This document shows, piece by piece, positions 32,609-40,706 of a stretch of 64,000 nucleotides of DNA. Position 1 is the first letter of the stretch. The number at the start of each line of letters is the position of its first letter. The position numbers and the translations under genes were made by a program. Below the pieces are notes generated by a model, which had not been told where the DNA came from, ran no database searches, and was given only the letters and a program-made list of their open reading frames with translations. The stretch comes from Pseudonocardia parietis (GTDB taxonomy: Bacteria; Actinomycetota; Actinomycetes; Mycobacteriales; Pseudonocardiaceae): contig NZ_JAGINU010000001.1 of assembly GCF_017876315.1 (NCBI RefSeq), positions 3,906,001-3,970,000 on the forward strand, read 5' to 3'.

Positions 32609-33887
32609 GCGGTATACGGGTGGGCAGGGCCGGGGCGGGGCCGCTGTCTCAGCTGGGCGGAGCCGGGGTGGGGCTGTTGTCACAGTTGTAGGGATCGGGG
32701 CGGACGGCTGGGCCGGGCTCGCCGAACCCGCCCGCGCCGCACTGCGCGACGCCGAGGTCCTGCTCGGCGGGCCGCGCCAGCTCGACCTGCTGCCCGGTGA
32801 CGCCGTGCCCGGGGAGCGGCGGGAATGGCCGTCGCCGCTGGTCCCGGCCCTGCCCGGGATCCTCGACGAGCTTTCCGGCCGCCGGGTCGCGGTGCTCGCC
32901 TCCGGCGACCCGATGTTCTTCGGGATCGGCGCGACCCTGGCCCGGGTCGCCGGCCCGGACCGGCTGCGGGTGCTGCCGCACCCGTCGTCGGTGGCGCTCG
33001 CCTGCGCCCGGCTGGGCTGGGGATCCGAGCACGTGCAGGTGCTCTCGGTCGTCGGGCGCCCGCTCGACACGCTGCGCCGCGCCCTGTCCCCGGGCGCCCG
33101 GATCGTCGTGCTGTCGGCCGGTGCCGGGTCGCCTGCCGGGATCGCGGAGCTGCTCACCGGTGCCGGCTGGGGCGGGTCGCCGATGACCGTCCTGGAACGG
33201 CTCGGGGCCCCCGACGAGCGGGTCGTCTCCGGGACCGCCGCCGAGTGGCGCGGCGGGTCGGACCCGCTCAACGTCGTCGCGGTCGAGTGCCGGCCCGATC
33301 CCGGGACCCGCCCGCTCGGCGAGACCCCCGGCCTGCCGGACACCGCCTACGACCACGACGGCCAGCTCACCAAACGTGAGGTCCGGGCCGTCACCCTGGC
33401 CCACCTCGCCCCGCGGCCGGGGGAGCTGCTGTGGGACGTCGGTGCGGGCTCCGGCTCGATCGGCATCGAGTGGATGCGGGCCCACCGCGGCTGCACCGCG
33501 ATCGCCGTCGAGTCCCGGCCCGAGCGCGCCGAGCGGATCACCGCCAACGCGGCCGCGCTCGGGGTGCCGGGGCTGCGCGTCGTCATAGGACGGGCTCCTG
33601 GATCGCTCGCCGGGCTGCCGGAACCGGACGTGATCTTCGTGGGTGGCGGACTGACCCGCGACGGCGTGCTCGACGGCTGCCTGGCCGCCCTGAAGTCCGG
33701 CGGCCGGCTGGTCGCGAACGCCGTCACCGTGCAGTCCGAGGCGTTGCTCGCCGCCGCCCACGCGGAGCACGGGGGAGAGCTGGTCCGGGTGCAGGTGGCC
33801 CGGGCCGAACCGGTCGGCGGGTTCCACGGCTGGCGCGCGGCGATGCCGGTGACGATCTGGACGCACGAGAAGGGACTGCAGCAGTGA
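32601..33887 (+). CDS. cobL: Precorrin-6Y C5,15-methyltransferase (CbiE-CbiT fusion)
   Basis: A 428-residue protein whose ATG overlaps the previous stop by 8 bases. Residues about 27-235 are CbiE (VTVVGIGADGWAGL, VAVLASGDPMFFGIG). Residues about 250-428 are CbiT (LTKREVRAVTLAHLAPRPG, WDVGAGSGSIGIEWMRAH with the SAM site, FVGGGLTRDGV). It methylates C5 and C15 and decarboxylates ring C acetate in corrin synthesis. The first 26 residues before the CbiE strand are unusual: 33 bp are duplicated there, giving GRGGAAVSA and then RGGAVVTVV, so the start region may have grown by slippage. Confidence 0.93.
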   Translation: MDERYTGGQGRGGAAVSAGRSRGGAVVTVVGIGADGWAGLAEPARAALRDAEVLLGGPRQLDLLPGDAVPGERREWPSPLVPALPGILDELSGRRVAVLASGDPMFFGIGATLARVAGPDRLRVLPHPSSVALACARLGWGSEHVQVLSVVGRPLDTLRRALSPGARIVVLSAGAGSPAGIAELLTGAGWGGSPMTVLERLGAPDERVVSGTAAEWRGGSDPLNVVAVECRPDPGTRPLGETPGLPDTAYDHDGQLTKREVRAVTLAHLAPRPGELLWDVGAGSGSIGIEWMRAHRGCTAIAVESRPERAERITANAAALGVPGLRVVIGRAPGSLAGLPEPDVIFVGGGLTRDGVLDGCLAALKSGGRLVANAVTVQSEALLAAAHAEHGGELVRVQVARAEPVGGFHGWRAAMPVTIWTHEKGLQQ

Positions 33888-34627
33888 CCGTGCACTTCAT
33901 CGGGGCCGGGCCGGGTGCGGTGGACCTGCTGACCCTGCGGGCCCGCGATCTCATCGCCGCCTCGCCGGTCTGCCTCTACGCCGGCAGCCTCGTGCCGCCG
34001 GAGATGATCGAGATCTGTCCGCCCGGCGCGCGGACGATCGACACCGCGCTCATGACCCTCGACGAGATCCTCGACGAGATGCTCCGCGCGCACCGGCACG
34101 GCCTCGACGTCGCCCGGCTCGCGTCGGGGGACCCGTCGGTGTTCTCCGCGATGGCCGAGCAGATGCGCCGCCTCGAGGCCGAGGGCGTGCCCTACGACGT
34201 GTGCCCCGGCGTCCCCGCCTACGCCGCCGCGGCCGCCGCGCTGGGCCGCGAGCTGACCGTCCCGACCGTCGCGCAGACCGTCACCCTCACCCGCATCGCC
34301 GCGCGCGCCACCCCGATGCCGCCGGAGGAGAACCTGGCCGACCTGGGCCGGGCGGGCGGGACCGTGGTGCTGCACCTGGCCGTGCACCGGATCGGCGAGG
34401 TCGTCGAGGCCCTCGCCCCGGCATACGGCGGCGACTGCCCGGCCGCCGTCGTCGCGCACGCCTCGCGGGAGCACGAGATCGTGCTGCGCGGCACCCTGGA
34501 CGGCATGCCCGAGGCCGTCCGGGAGGCCGGGATCGAGCGCACCGCCGTGATCATCGTCGGGGACGCGCTCGCGGCCCGGCACTTCCCGGACTCGCACCTG
34601 TACTCGAACGACCGCTGCCGGTCGTGA
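33884..34627 (+). CDS. cobM: Precorrin-4 C11-methyltransferase
   Basis: A 247-residue tetrapyrrole methylase from the GTG at 33884, overlapping cobL by 4 bases. VHFIGAGPGAVDLLTLRARDLI is the N-terminal loop, YAGSLVPPEMIEICPPGARTIDTA is typical of CobM/CbiF, RLASGDPSVFSA binds SAM and VPTVAQTVTLTRIAARATPMPPEE is the family block. It adds the C11 methyl of the corrin ring using SAM. Third gene of the bluB-cobT/cobL/cobM run; other cob genes are not in the window. Confidence 0.94.
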   Translation: MTVHFIGAGPGAVDLLTLRARDLIAASPVCLYAGSLVPPEMIEICPPGARTIDTALMTLDEILDEMLRAHRHGLDVARLASGDPSVFSAMAEQMRRLEAEGVPYDVCPGVPAYAAAAAALGRELTVPTVAQTVTLTRIAARATPMPPEENLADLGRAGGTVVLHLAVHRIGEVVEALAPAYGGDCPAAVVAHASREHEIVLRGTLDGMPEAVREAGIERTAVIIVGDALAARHFPDSHLYSNDRCRS

Positions 34628-34634
34628 GCACCCC

Positions 34635-34814
34635 TCAGGGCCGGACCTCGTAGACCGCGTTGAACGGCGTCTCGGCGGCCCGCCGGAACCGGGTGAACCC
34701 GGCCTCGACGGTGACGTCGCGGATCGCCGCCTCGCCGGCCTGGGCGCCGAGCGCGTACCCGCCCGGCTGGGTCGTCGCGTTCGGTACGCAGAGCAGGGTC
34801 GAGAAGCCGTAGTA
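34635..34814 (-). pseudogene. 3' fragment of an IS-disrupted SAM methyltransferase
   Basis: This holds the last 60 codons of the methyltransferase whose first part lies at 36046-36975. Reading from 34814 it gives YYGFSTLLCVPNATTQPGG, then EAAIRDVTVEAGFTRFRRAAETPFNAVYEVRP and TGA. This is the C-terminal beta-6/beta-7 part usual for the family. It is separated from the rest of the gene by the IS630-type element and has lost its own start. It ends seven bases from the cobM stop. Confidence 0.88.
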
Positions 34815-34853
34815 GCGTGTCGCCGCTAAAACTATCGCTATCTGGTGTATGAG

Positions 34854-34882
34854 CCTCTCATCATGTTGCTCGTGTTGAGAGG
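34854..34882 (+). promoter_or_regulatory. Hairpin covering the transposase ribosome site
   Basis: CCTCTCA at 34854-34860 pairs with TGAGAGG at 34876-34882. The right arm contains most of GAGAGGA, the likely ribosome site nine bases before the transposase ATG. In several IS families such a hairpin blocks translation of read-through transcripts from host genes. Confidence 0.5.
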
Positions 34883-34893
34883 ATGCCCAGACG

Positions 34894-36035
34894 ATGGCTC
34901 GTCCGAAGGTGTTCACGATCGGCCTGTCGGCTGCTGATCGCGAGTTCCTGTCCAAGCTGACCGTGACCGGCACGCATCCGGCGCGGATGATCATCCGTGC
35001 TCGGGTACTGCTGGAGCTGGACGAGAACGTCGGCCCGGTGGACGCTCGGTCGATGGTCGCGGATCGGGTCGGGGTCTCCCAAAACACGGTCCGGTCGATC
35101 GCGAAACGGTTCGACGAGACCGACGGCGACGTGCTGGCCACGATCGGCCGCAAGCCGCGTGAGACACCGCCGGTAGCGCCGATCGTGACCGGCGAGGTCG
35201 AGGCCCGGTTGATCGCACTGGCCTGCTCGAGCCCACCGCAGGGCTATACACGCTGGTCGCTGCGCTTGCTCGAGCGTCAGGTCGCCCTGGTCGCCGACCT
35301 GCCCGATCTGGATCACTCCACCATCGGCCGAGTGTTAAAAAAACGAAACTGCGTCCTCATCTGAAGAAGTGCTGGACGATCCCACCGCACGCCAGCGCCG
35401 AGTTCGCCGCTCGGATGGAAGACGTCCTGGCTGTCTACGCCCGCCCCTATGACCCCCGCCGACCGGTGGTGTGCATGGACGAGAAGCCCTACCAGCTGCT
35501 AGGGCAGGTCCGCGAGCCGATCCCCGCCGAGCCCGGTCACGACCGCAAAGAGGACAGCGAGTACGTCCGCAACGGCACCTGCTCGATCTTCGTCTGGGCC
35601 GAACCCCTACGCGGCTGGCGCCGCGTCGACGCTCAACCACGCCGAACCAAGATCGACTGGGCCCGTCAGGTGCAGCACCTGCTCACCCACGACTACCCCG
35701 ACGCCGACACCGTCGTGCTGGTCATGGACAACCTCAACACCCACGGAGTCGGCTCTCTCTACGAAGCGTTCGAACCCTCCACGGCCTTTGCCTTGGCACA
35801 ACGACTGGAGATCCACCACACGCCCCGCCACGGCTCCTGGCTCAACATCGCCGAGATCGAACTTTCAGCTCTCACCCGCCAGTGCCTCGACCGGCGCATC
35901 ACCGACATCGACACCCTCAACACCGAACTCGCCGCCTGGCAAGACGCCACCAACACCGACCACCGTCAGGTCAACTGGCAATTCACCACCACCGACGCCC
36001 GCATCAAGCTCCGCCACCTCTACCCCAACAATTAG
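34894..36035 (+). CDS. IS630-family transposase, two frames joined by -1 frameshift
   Basis: Frame A (34894-35364) encodes a helix-turn-helix N-terminal part: [20 protein letters not shown], then [17 protein letters not shown] and STIGRVLKK. Frame B, one base back, continues [19 protein letters not shown] and [11 protein letters not shown] to 36035. It holds the DDE triad: Asp in [12 protein letters not shown], Asp in [10 protein letters not shown] and Glu in [12 protein letters not shown]. Reading straight through gives a full-length, otherwise intact transposase of about 380 residues. The change of frame falls at a run of seven A at 35337-35343. It could be programmed slippage or a one-base mutation; the intact remainder favours programmed. 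Confidence 0.88.
35337..35343 (+). other. A-AAA-AAA slippery heptamer for -1 frameshifting
   Basis: The codons of frame A here are TTA AAA AAA CGA, so the heptamer A-AAA-AAA lies in the register used for -1 slippage, as in dnaX. After slippage the reading becomes VLKK then [11 protein letters not shown], which matches the normal IS630 sequence at that place. A seven-A run is rare in DNA of this composition. Confidence 0.7.
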
Positions 36036-36045
36036 ATGCGACGGT

Positions 36046-36975
36046 CTAGTAGTAGATCCGGCCGACCGGGTTGAGGTTGTCCGCCGGGTCGTCCGCGGCC
36101 AGCGGCTCCACGATCATCCAGGTGCCGTCGGGCTTCAGCGCCGACCGCACGTGCCGGGCCGCGGCCGCCGGGTCGCCCATGTCGTGCAGGCAGTCGAAGA
36201 ACGTCACCAGGTCGTAGCCGGTGCCGGAGAACGAGTCGGCCCCCGCCACCTCGAAGCGGGTGTTGTCGGCGACGCCGGCGTCGGCGGCCCGGCGCCGTGC
36301 CACGTCGACCGATCCGGCGTGGTAGTCCGACCCGTGCACCACGCTGCGCGGGAACTCCCGGGCCAGCAGCACCGACGACGATCCGTGCCCGCAGCCGACG
36401 TCGGCCACGCTCGCCCCCGCGGTCAGCCGCTCCACCACGCCGTCCAGCGCGGGCAGCCACGACGAGGTCAGGTTGGCCACGTAACCGGGCCGGAAGAAGC
36501 TCTCGCAACCGGCGAACACGTCGTCGTGGTGCTCGTGCCAGCCCATCCCGGAGCCGGACCGGAACGACTCGGTGATCCGCGGCTCGGCCCGCATCGAGCC
36601 CAGGGCCAGCACGAACGCGCCGGGCAGGTACAGCGGCCCGTCCGGTTCGGCCAGCGCGAGCGTCTGCTCGGCGTCCAGGGAGAACCGGCCGGCCTCGTGC
36701 GTGACGTAGCCGCCCGCGGCCTGCGAGCGCAGCCACTCGGTGACCGGCCGCGGCTCGGTGCCGGTCCGCTCCGCGAGCTCCTCGGGGGTGGCCGGGCCCT
36801 GCGCGAGCGCCCGGAACAGCCCGAGCCGGTGCCCGATGACGATCCCCGCGGCGCCGACGGTGGCGCCCAGGTCGCCGACGAACCGGCCGAGCAGGGCGTC
36901 GAGCCGCGCGTCGTCGATCACCGGTGTGTCGGTGGGTGTGGTGGTCTGGGTGGTCGGAGTGGTCTGGGTCGTCAC
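36046..36975 (-). pseudogene. SAM-dependent methyltransferase (Rv2258c-like), 5' part, interrupted by IS630 element
   Basis: The frame opens at the GTG at 36975, chosen for GGGGAGA six bases upstream, and runs 309 codons to a TAG created at the IS junction (36048-36046). LGATVGAAGIVIGHRLGLFRALA begins a winged-helix dimerisation part. SVADVGCGHGSSSVLLAREFP is the SAM motif, and YDLVTFFDCLHDMGDPAAAARH and LKPDGTWMIVEPLAADDPADNLNPVGRIYY complete the core. The missing 60 residues are at 34635-34814. A homologue of this architecture in M. tuberculosis is Rv2258c. Loss of the last strands probably inactivates it. The Thr/Gln-rich start is odd. Confidence 0.85.
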
Positions 36976-37128
36976 CGTGGTCTCCCCGGGGCCGGTGGCG
37001 CCCGGGCGGGCGCCGTCCGCCACGGACCGTGGCCGGGCACCGTCGACCGGCCCGTCAACGCCGCGTCAACACCACCTCCACAGGACTGACGATGGCGACG
37101 GGCACCGGAACCGGCCTACCGTCCCGGC

Positions 37129-40100
37129 GTGCTGCGCGTGCAGCTGCTGGGCGAGCCCGCCGTCGAACGGGACGGGACACCGCTGACGCTCCCGCTCCCG
37201 CAGCGACGCCTGCTCGTCGCACTGGCCCTGGAACCCGGCCCGCTGGAGCGCGACCGGCTCGCCGCCCGGTTCTGGCCGGACGCCCCGGAGCATGTCGCCC
37301 GGGCCAACCTGCGGACCACCCTGTGGGCGTTGCGCCGGGCGGTCGGCGACGACGTCGTCGTCACCACCCGCACCGCCGTCGGCCTGCGCCCCGAGCGGGT
37401 GGACACCGATCTCGCCCGGATCCGCGGGCTCGCCGCAGGCGGGGACCCGCGGGCCGCCGCGGCCGCCTGCGGTGGCGCGCGGCTGCTCGAGGGCTGGACC
37501 CAGGAGTGGGTGGAGCCGGCCCGGGCCGAGCACCGGACGAACCTGATCGGGCTGCTCGACGCCGCGTCGGCCGCCGCCGAACGCGACGGCGACGCCCCGG
37601 ACGCGGTGCGCTGGTCGCGCAGGCGGTGTGCGCTCGCCCCGCTCGACGAACCCGCCCACCGCGAGCTGGTCCGCCGCCTCGTCGCGGCCGGAGACCGGGC
37701 GGGCGCCGTCGTCGCCGGGCGGGAGCTCGCCGGCCGGCTGCGCGACGAGCTCGGCGTCGCCCCGGACGCGGCCACCCGGGCCGTGCTCGCGGCCCTGCGC
37801 GGGTCCGCCGCGGCGTCGCCGGTCGCGGGCGCCGGGCGGGGTGCGCTGTTCGGCCGGGCCCCGGAGCTGCGGGCGCTCACCGACGCGTGGACGGCGACCC
37901 GGGCCGGGCGCGGCCGGGTCGTGGTGCTCACCGGCGAGGCCGGTATCGGGAAGACCCGGCTGGTCACCGAGCTGGCCGCGCGTGCGGATGACAGCGGCGG
38001 CCGGACGGCGGTCGGCGCCGGTGTCGACGTCGGCGGCGAGACGCCGCTGGCGGTGTGGCACGAGCTGGCCCGCGAGCTGGTCCGTACGGTGCCCGCACCG
38101 CCGTCGCACGCGCACTGGCCCGCCGAGCTCGGCCGGCTCGCCCCCGACCTGGCCCGGTCGCTCGGCCGCCACGACGTGCCGGCCGCGGTCGCCGCCCCGG
38201 AGCTGGAACGCCTGCGGGTCTGGGACGCGGTGCTGCGGCTGGTGGAGTGGGCCGCCTCCGGACGCCCGGTGCTGCTGGTCGCCGAGGACGTGCACCGGGC
38301 CGACCGGGCGAGCCTGGCGTTGAGCACCCACATCGGGCGGCGGCTGGCGGAGCTGCCGGTGCTGTTCGTGCTCACCCGCCGCGACCGCCCGGCCCGGCCC
38401 GAGCCGGACGCGCTCGTCGCGGACCTGGCCGGGCGTGGGGTCCCGGTCGAGGAGCTGACCGTCGGCCCGCTCGCGGACACCGCGCTCGCCGAGGTCGCCC
38501 GCACCGCGGCGGTCCTCGACGACGACGGTGTCGCCCGCGCCGTCCGCGCCGCCGAGGGCAACCCGCTGCTGGCGGTGGAGAGCGCCCGCGCGCTGGCGTC
38601 CGGGCTCGGCACCGGGCTCGCGTCGGCGACCCTGCGGGCCGGTGTCCGGACCACCCTGCGGGCCGTCGACGACCCGGTGCGGGACCTGCTGGAGATCCTC
38701 GCCGTGGCCGGGCGGTCGCTCGCCCCGCCGGAGGTCGCTGCGCTCGAGCTGCCCGGGGCGACGCGGACCGAGCACCGGGCGCTGGACACCGGGCTGGTCG
38801 TGCGGGCGTCGTCCGGGCTGCGCTACCGGCACGCGCTGCTGGCCGAGGCCGCCCGTGCCGAGCTGGACGATCCGGGCGGCGGCCACCGCCGGCTCGCCGT
38901 CGCCGTCGAGCGGGCCGCGACCGACCCGGATGCCGTTGCCGCGGAGGTCGCCACCCACCTGCGGGCGGCGGGACGCGACGACCTCGCCGGCCCGCGCTGG
39001 GAACGGGCGGCCCGCGCCGCCCGCACCGTCGGCGCGCTGCCCGAGGCCACCTCGTTCTGGGAGCAGGCGGTGCGGGCCCGGCCGCGGCTCGGCCGGCTGC
39101 GCCTGGAGCTCGCCGAGGTGCACGGCTGGTCGGGCCGCTCGGCGGAGTTCGAGCGGGAGTGGTGGACGGCGATGGAGCTGCTCACGCCGGCCGAGCTGGC
39201 CGCGGCGTGGTGCCGGCGCGGGACGGTGCTGCGCACCGTGGTCTGCCGGCCTGCCGCGTCGCTGGAGGCCTACCGCCGGGCGTTCGGGCTGCTCGGCCCG
39301 GACACCGCGGGTGAGCTGCGCCGGGAGGTACTGCTCGGGCTGGCCTGGGCCGAGTCGACGGTGGCCGACCCGCAGCGGGCCGAGGCACTGCTGGCCGACG
39401 TCGCGCGGCTCGTGGTCGAGCCCGACGACAGCACAGTCGCGGCGATCGAGAGCGTGCGGGTGATGACGGTGATCCGGCTCGGCCGCTTCGGTGACGTCGC
39501 CGCGGCCGCCGACCGGGGCGGCGCGGCGGCCGGACGGGCCCGCCGCCCGGACCTCGCCTACCCGATCCGGGGCAACGCGGCGTGTGCGCTGAGCGCGGCA
39601 GGCGACGACCCGGGCGCGCTGGCCCAGAGCGCGGCGGCGGTGGCCGAGACCCGCGGGGTCGCGGTACTGGAGCAGCCCTGCCTGGCGGCGCTGGCGCTGC
39701 TGCTGGGCCGCTGCGGCCGGCACGACGAGGCGGCCCGCGTCGCCGCGGAGCAGCTGGCGATGGCCGAGCGGATGGACACCCCCGACCACGTCATGGCGTC
39801 CCGGCACGACGCCGGCCTGGTCGCGCTGGCAGCCGGCCGGAACACCGACGCCGCCCGGCTGCTCGCCGCGGCACTCGACGACCCGGCGGGCACCGGGGCG
39901 GACCTGCGGGCGCAGCGGGTCAGCCGGCCCGCCGCGCGCCTCGCCCGGGCCGAGGCGCTGGTCGCGGGCGGGCGTGCCGACGAGGCGGAGGCGGAGATCC
40001 GCCGGGCGACCGGGGAACCGGTCCGCCCCGAGGACCGGCCGTGGGCGCTGGTCGGGCGGATGGCGCGGGTGCAGGGCCTCGTCGCGGCCGCCCGTGGTGA

Positions 40101-40326
40101 CCGCGACCTCGCGGTGCGGCGGCTGCGCGAGGCCCTCGCCGGATGGCGGCGCCAGCGGCCGCCGGACCCGGGCACCGAGTACATGACGAACTTCGTGGAC
40201 CTCGGCCGCCCACCGGTCGCCGGGCTGGTCGAGCCGGAACGCGAGATCGCCCGGCTGGTCGCGGAGCTGCGGGCGGCCGGTGCCGACCCGGACGAGGAGG
40301 AGCGACGATGCCCGGATTCATCGTGA
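37129..40326 (+). CDS. SARP-type regulator with AAA ATPase module
   Basis: A 1065-residue regulator from the GTG at 37129. Residues 1-90 resemble the OmpR-like DNA-binding domain of SARPs (LLGEPAVERDGTPLTLPLPQRRLLVALAL, ANLRTTLWALRRAVGD). Residues about 95-240 are the bacterial transcriptional activation domain (LIGLLDAASAAAERDGDAPDAVRWSRRR, LAGRLRDELGVAPDAATRAV). An ATPase follows with Walker A GEAGIGKTRLV near residue 270 and VLLVAEDVHRAD as Walker B. The C-terminal half is alpha-helical, TPR-like. No LuxR helix-turn-helix ends the protein. It is coupled to an SRPBCC gene by a 19-bp overlap. Such regulators often govern secondary metabolism; no biosynthetic cluster is seen beside it. Confidence 0.85.
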   Translation: MLRVQLLGEPAVERDGTPLTLPLPQRRLLVALALEPGPLERDRLAARFWPDAPEHVARANLRTTLWALRRAVGDDVVVTTRTAVGLRPERVDTDLARIRGLAAGGDPRAAAAACGGARLLEGWTQEWVEPARAEHRTNLIGLLDAASAAAERDGDAPDAVRWSRRRCALAPLDEPAHRELVRRLVAAGDRAGAVVAGRELAGRLRDELGVAPDAATRAVLAALRGSAAASPVAGAGRGALFGRAPELRALTDAWTATRAGRGRVVVLTGEAGIGKTRLVTELAARADDSGGRTAVGAGVDVGGETPLAVWHELARELVRTVPAPPSHAHWPAELGRLAPDLARSLGRHDVPAAVAAPELERLRVWDAVLRLVEWAASGRPVLLVAEDVHRADRASLALSTHIGRRLAELPVLFVLTRRDRPARPEPDALVADLAGRGVPVEELTVGPLADTALAEVARTAAVLDDDGVARAVRAAEGNPLLAVESARALASGLGTGLASATLRAGVRTTLRAVDDPVRDLLEILAVAGRSLAPPEVAALELPGATRTEHRALDTGLVVRASSGLRYRHALLAEAARAELDDPGGGHRRLAVAVERAATDPDAVAAEVATHLRAAGRDDLAGPRWERAARAARTVGALPEATSFWEQAVRARPRLGRLRLELAEVHGWSGRSAEFEREWWTAMELLTPAELAAAWCRRGTVLRTVVCRPAASLEAYRRAFGLLGPDTAGELRREVLLGLAWAESTVADPQRAEALLADVARLVVEPDDSTVAAIESVRVMTVIRLGRFGDVAAAADRGGAAAGRARRPDLAYPIRGNAACALSAAGDDPGALAQSAAAVAETRGVAVLEQPCLAALALLLGRCGRHDEAARVAAEQLAMAERMDTPDHVMASRHDAGLVALAAGRNTDAARLLAAALDDPAGTGADLRAQRVSRPAARLARAEALVAGGRADEAEAEIRRATGEPVRPEDRPWALVGRMARVQGLVAAARGDRDLAVRRLREALAGWRRQRPPDPGTEYMTNFVDLGRPPVAGLVEPEREIARLVAELRAAGADPDEEERRCPDSS

Positions 40327-40697
40327 ACGGTCGCAGCGCGGCCGCGGTCGAACAGGTGTGGAAGCTGCTGTTCGACCCGAGCCGGTTCCCGGAGTGGTGG
40401 GAGGGCGTCGAGACCGTCCGCACCGACGGGCCCGGGGCCTACACCCAGTGGCCCACCGGCTACCCGGACTTCCCGATGCCGCAGCTCGTGCGGACCGACC
40501 GCACGACCGGGCGGGTCACCGTCTCCTGCCAGGTCTCCGACATCGACATCGCCTGGCGGCTGGTCCCGGACGGCCCCGGGACCGCGATCGAGGTGCGGGT
40601 GGAGCTACCGGAGGTGGAGGCCCACCGCACGGAGCCGCTGCGCGCCGTGCTCACCCGGTCGATGGCGGCGTTGTCGGCGGTGGCGGAGCGCTCGTGA
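40308..40697 (+). CDS. SRPBCC family protein coupled to the SARP regulator
   Basis: A 129-residue protein whose ATG lies 19 bp inside the regulator gene, with GAGGAGG seven bases upstream. MPGFIVNGRSAAAVEQVWKLLFDPSRFPEWWEGVE is the typical opening of SRPBCC proteins. TGRVTVSCQVSDIDIAWRLVPDGPGTAIEVRVELP are the strands and ALTRSMAALSAVAERS-like residues the final helix. It probably binds a hydrophobic molecule. Coupling to the SARP suggests it could present or sense the ligand for it, which is only a contextual guess. Confidence 0.82.
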   Translation: MPGFIVNGRSAAAVEQVWKLLFDPSRFPEWWEGVETVRTDGPGAYTQWPTGYPDFPMPQLVRTDRTTGRVTVSCQVSDIDIAWRLVPDGPGTAIEVRVELPEVEAHRTEPLRAVLTRSMAALSAVAERS

Positions 40698-40706
40698 GCG
40701 CTGGGG

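Larger units (their letters stand above)
34815..36046 (+). mobile_element. IS630-family insertion sequence, about 1232 bp
   Basis: The element splits a methyltransferase gene. Its ends align as imperfect inverted repeats: GCGTGTCGCCGCTAA from 34815 and GACCGTCGCATCTAA read inward from 36046, with 10 of 15 matching. TA flanks both ends (34813-34814 and 36047-36048), as expected for the TA target of IS630. The flanks also repeat GTAGTA. Removing the element with one copy of either repeat restores the methyltransferase frame. It carries one transposase in two frames and a hairpin over the ribosome site (34854-34882). Confidence 0.88.

Noticed and set aside
34894..36035. The transposase as a dead pseudogene
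   Set aside because: The only break is at a seven-A slippery run and both parts are otherwise intact, so programmed frameshifting is the better explanation, though not proven.
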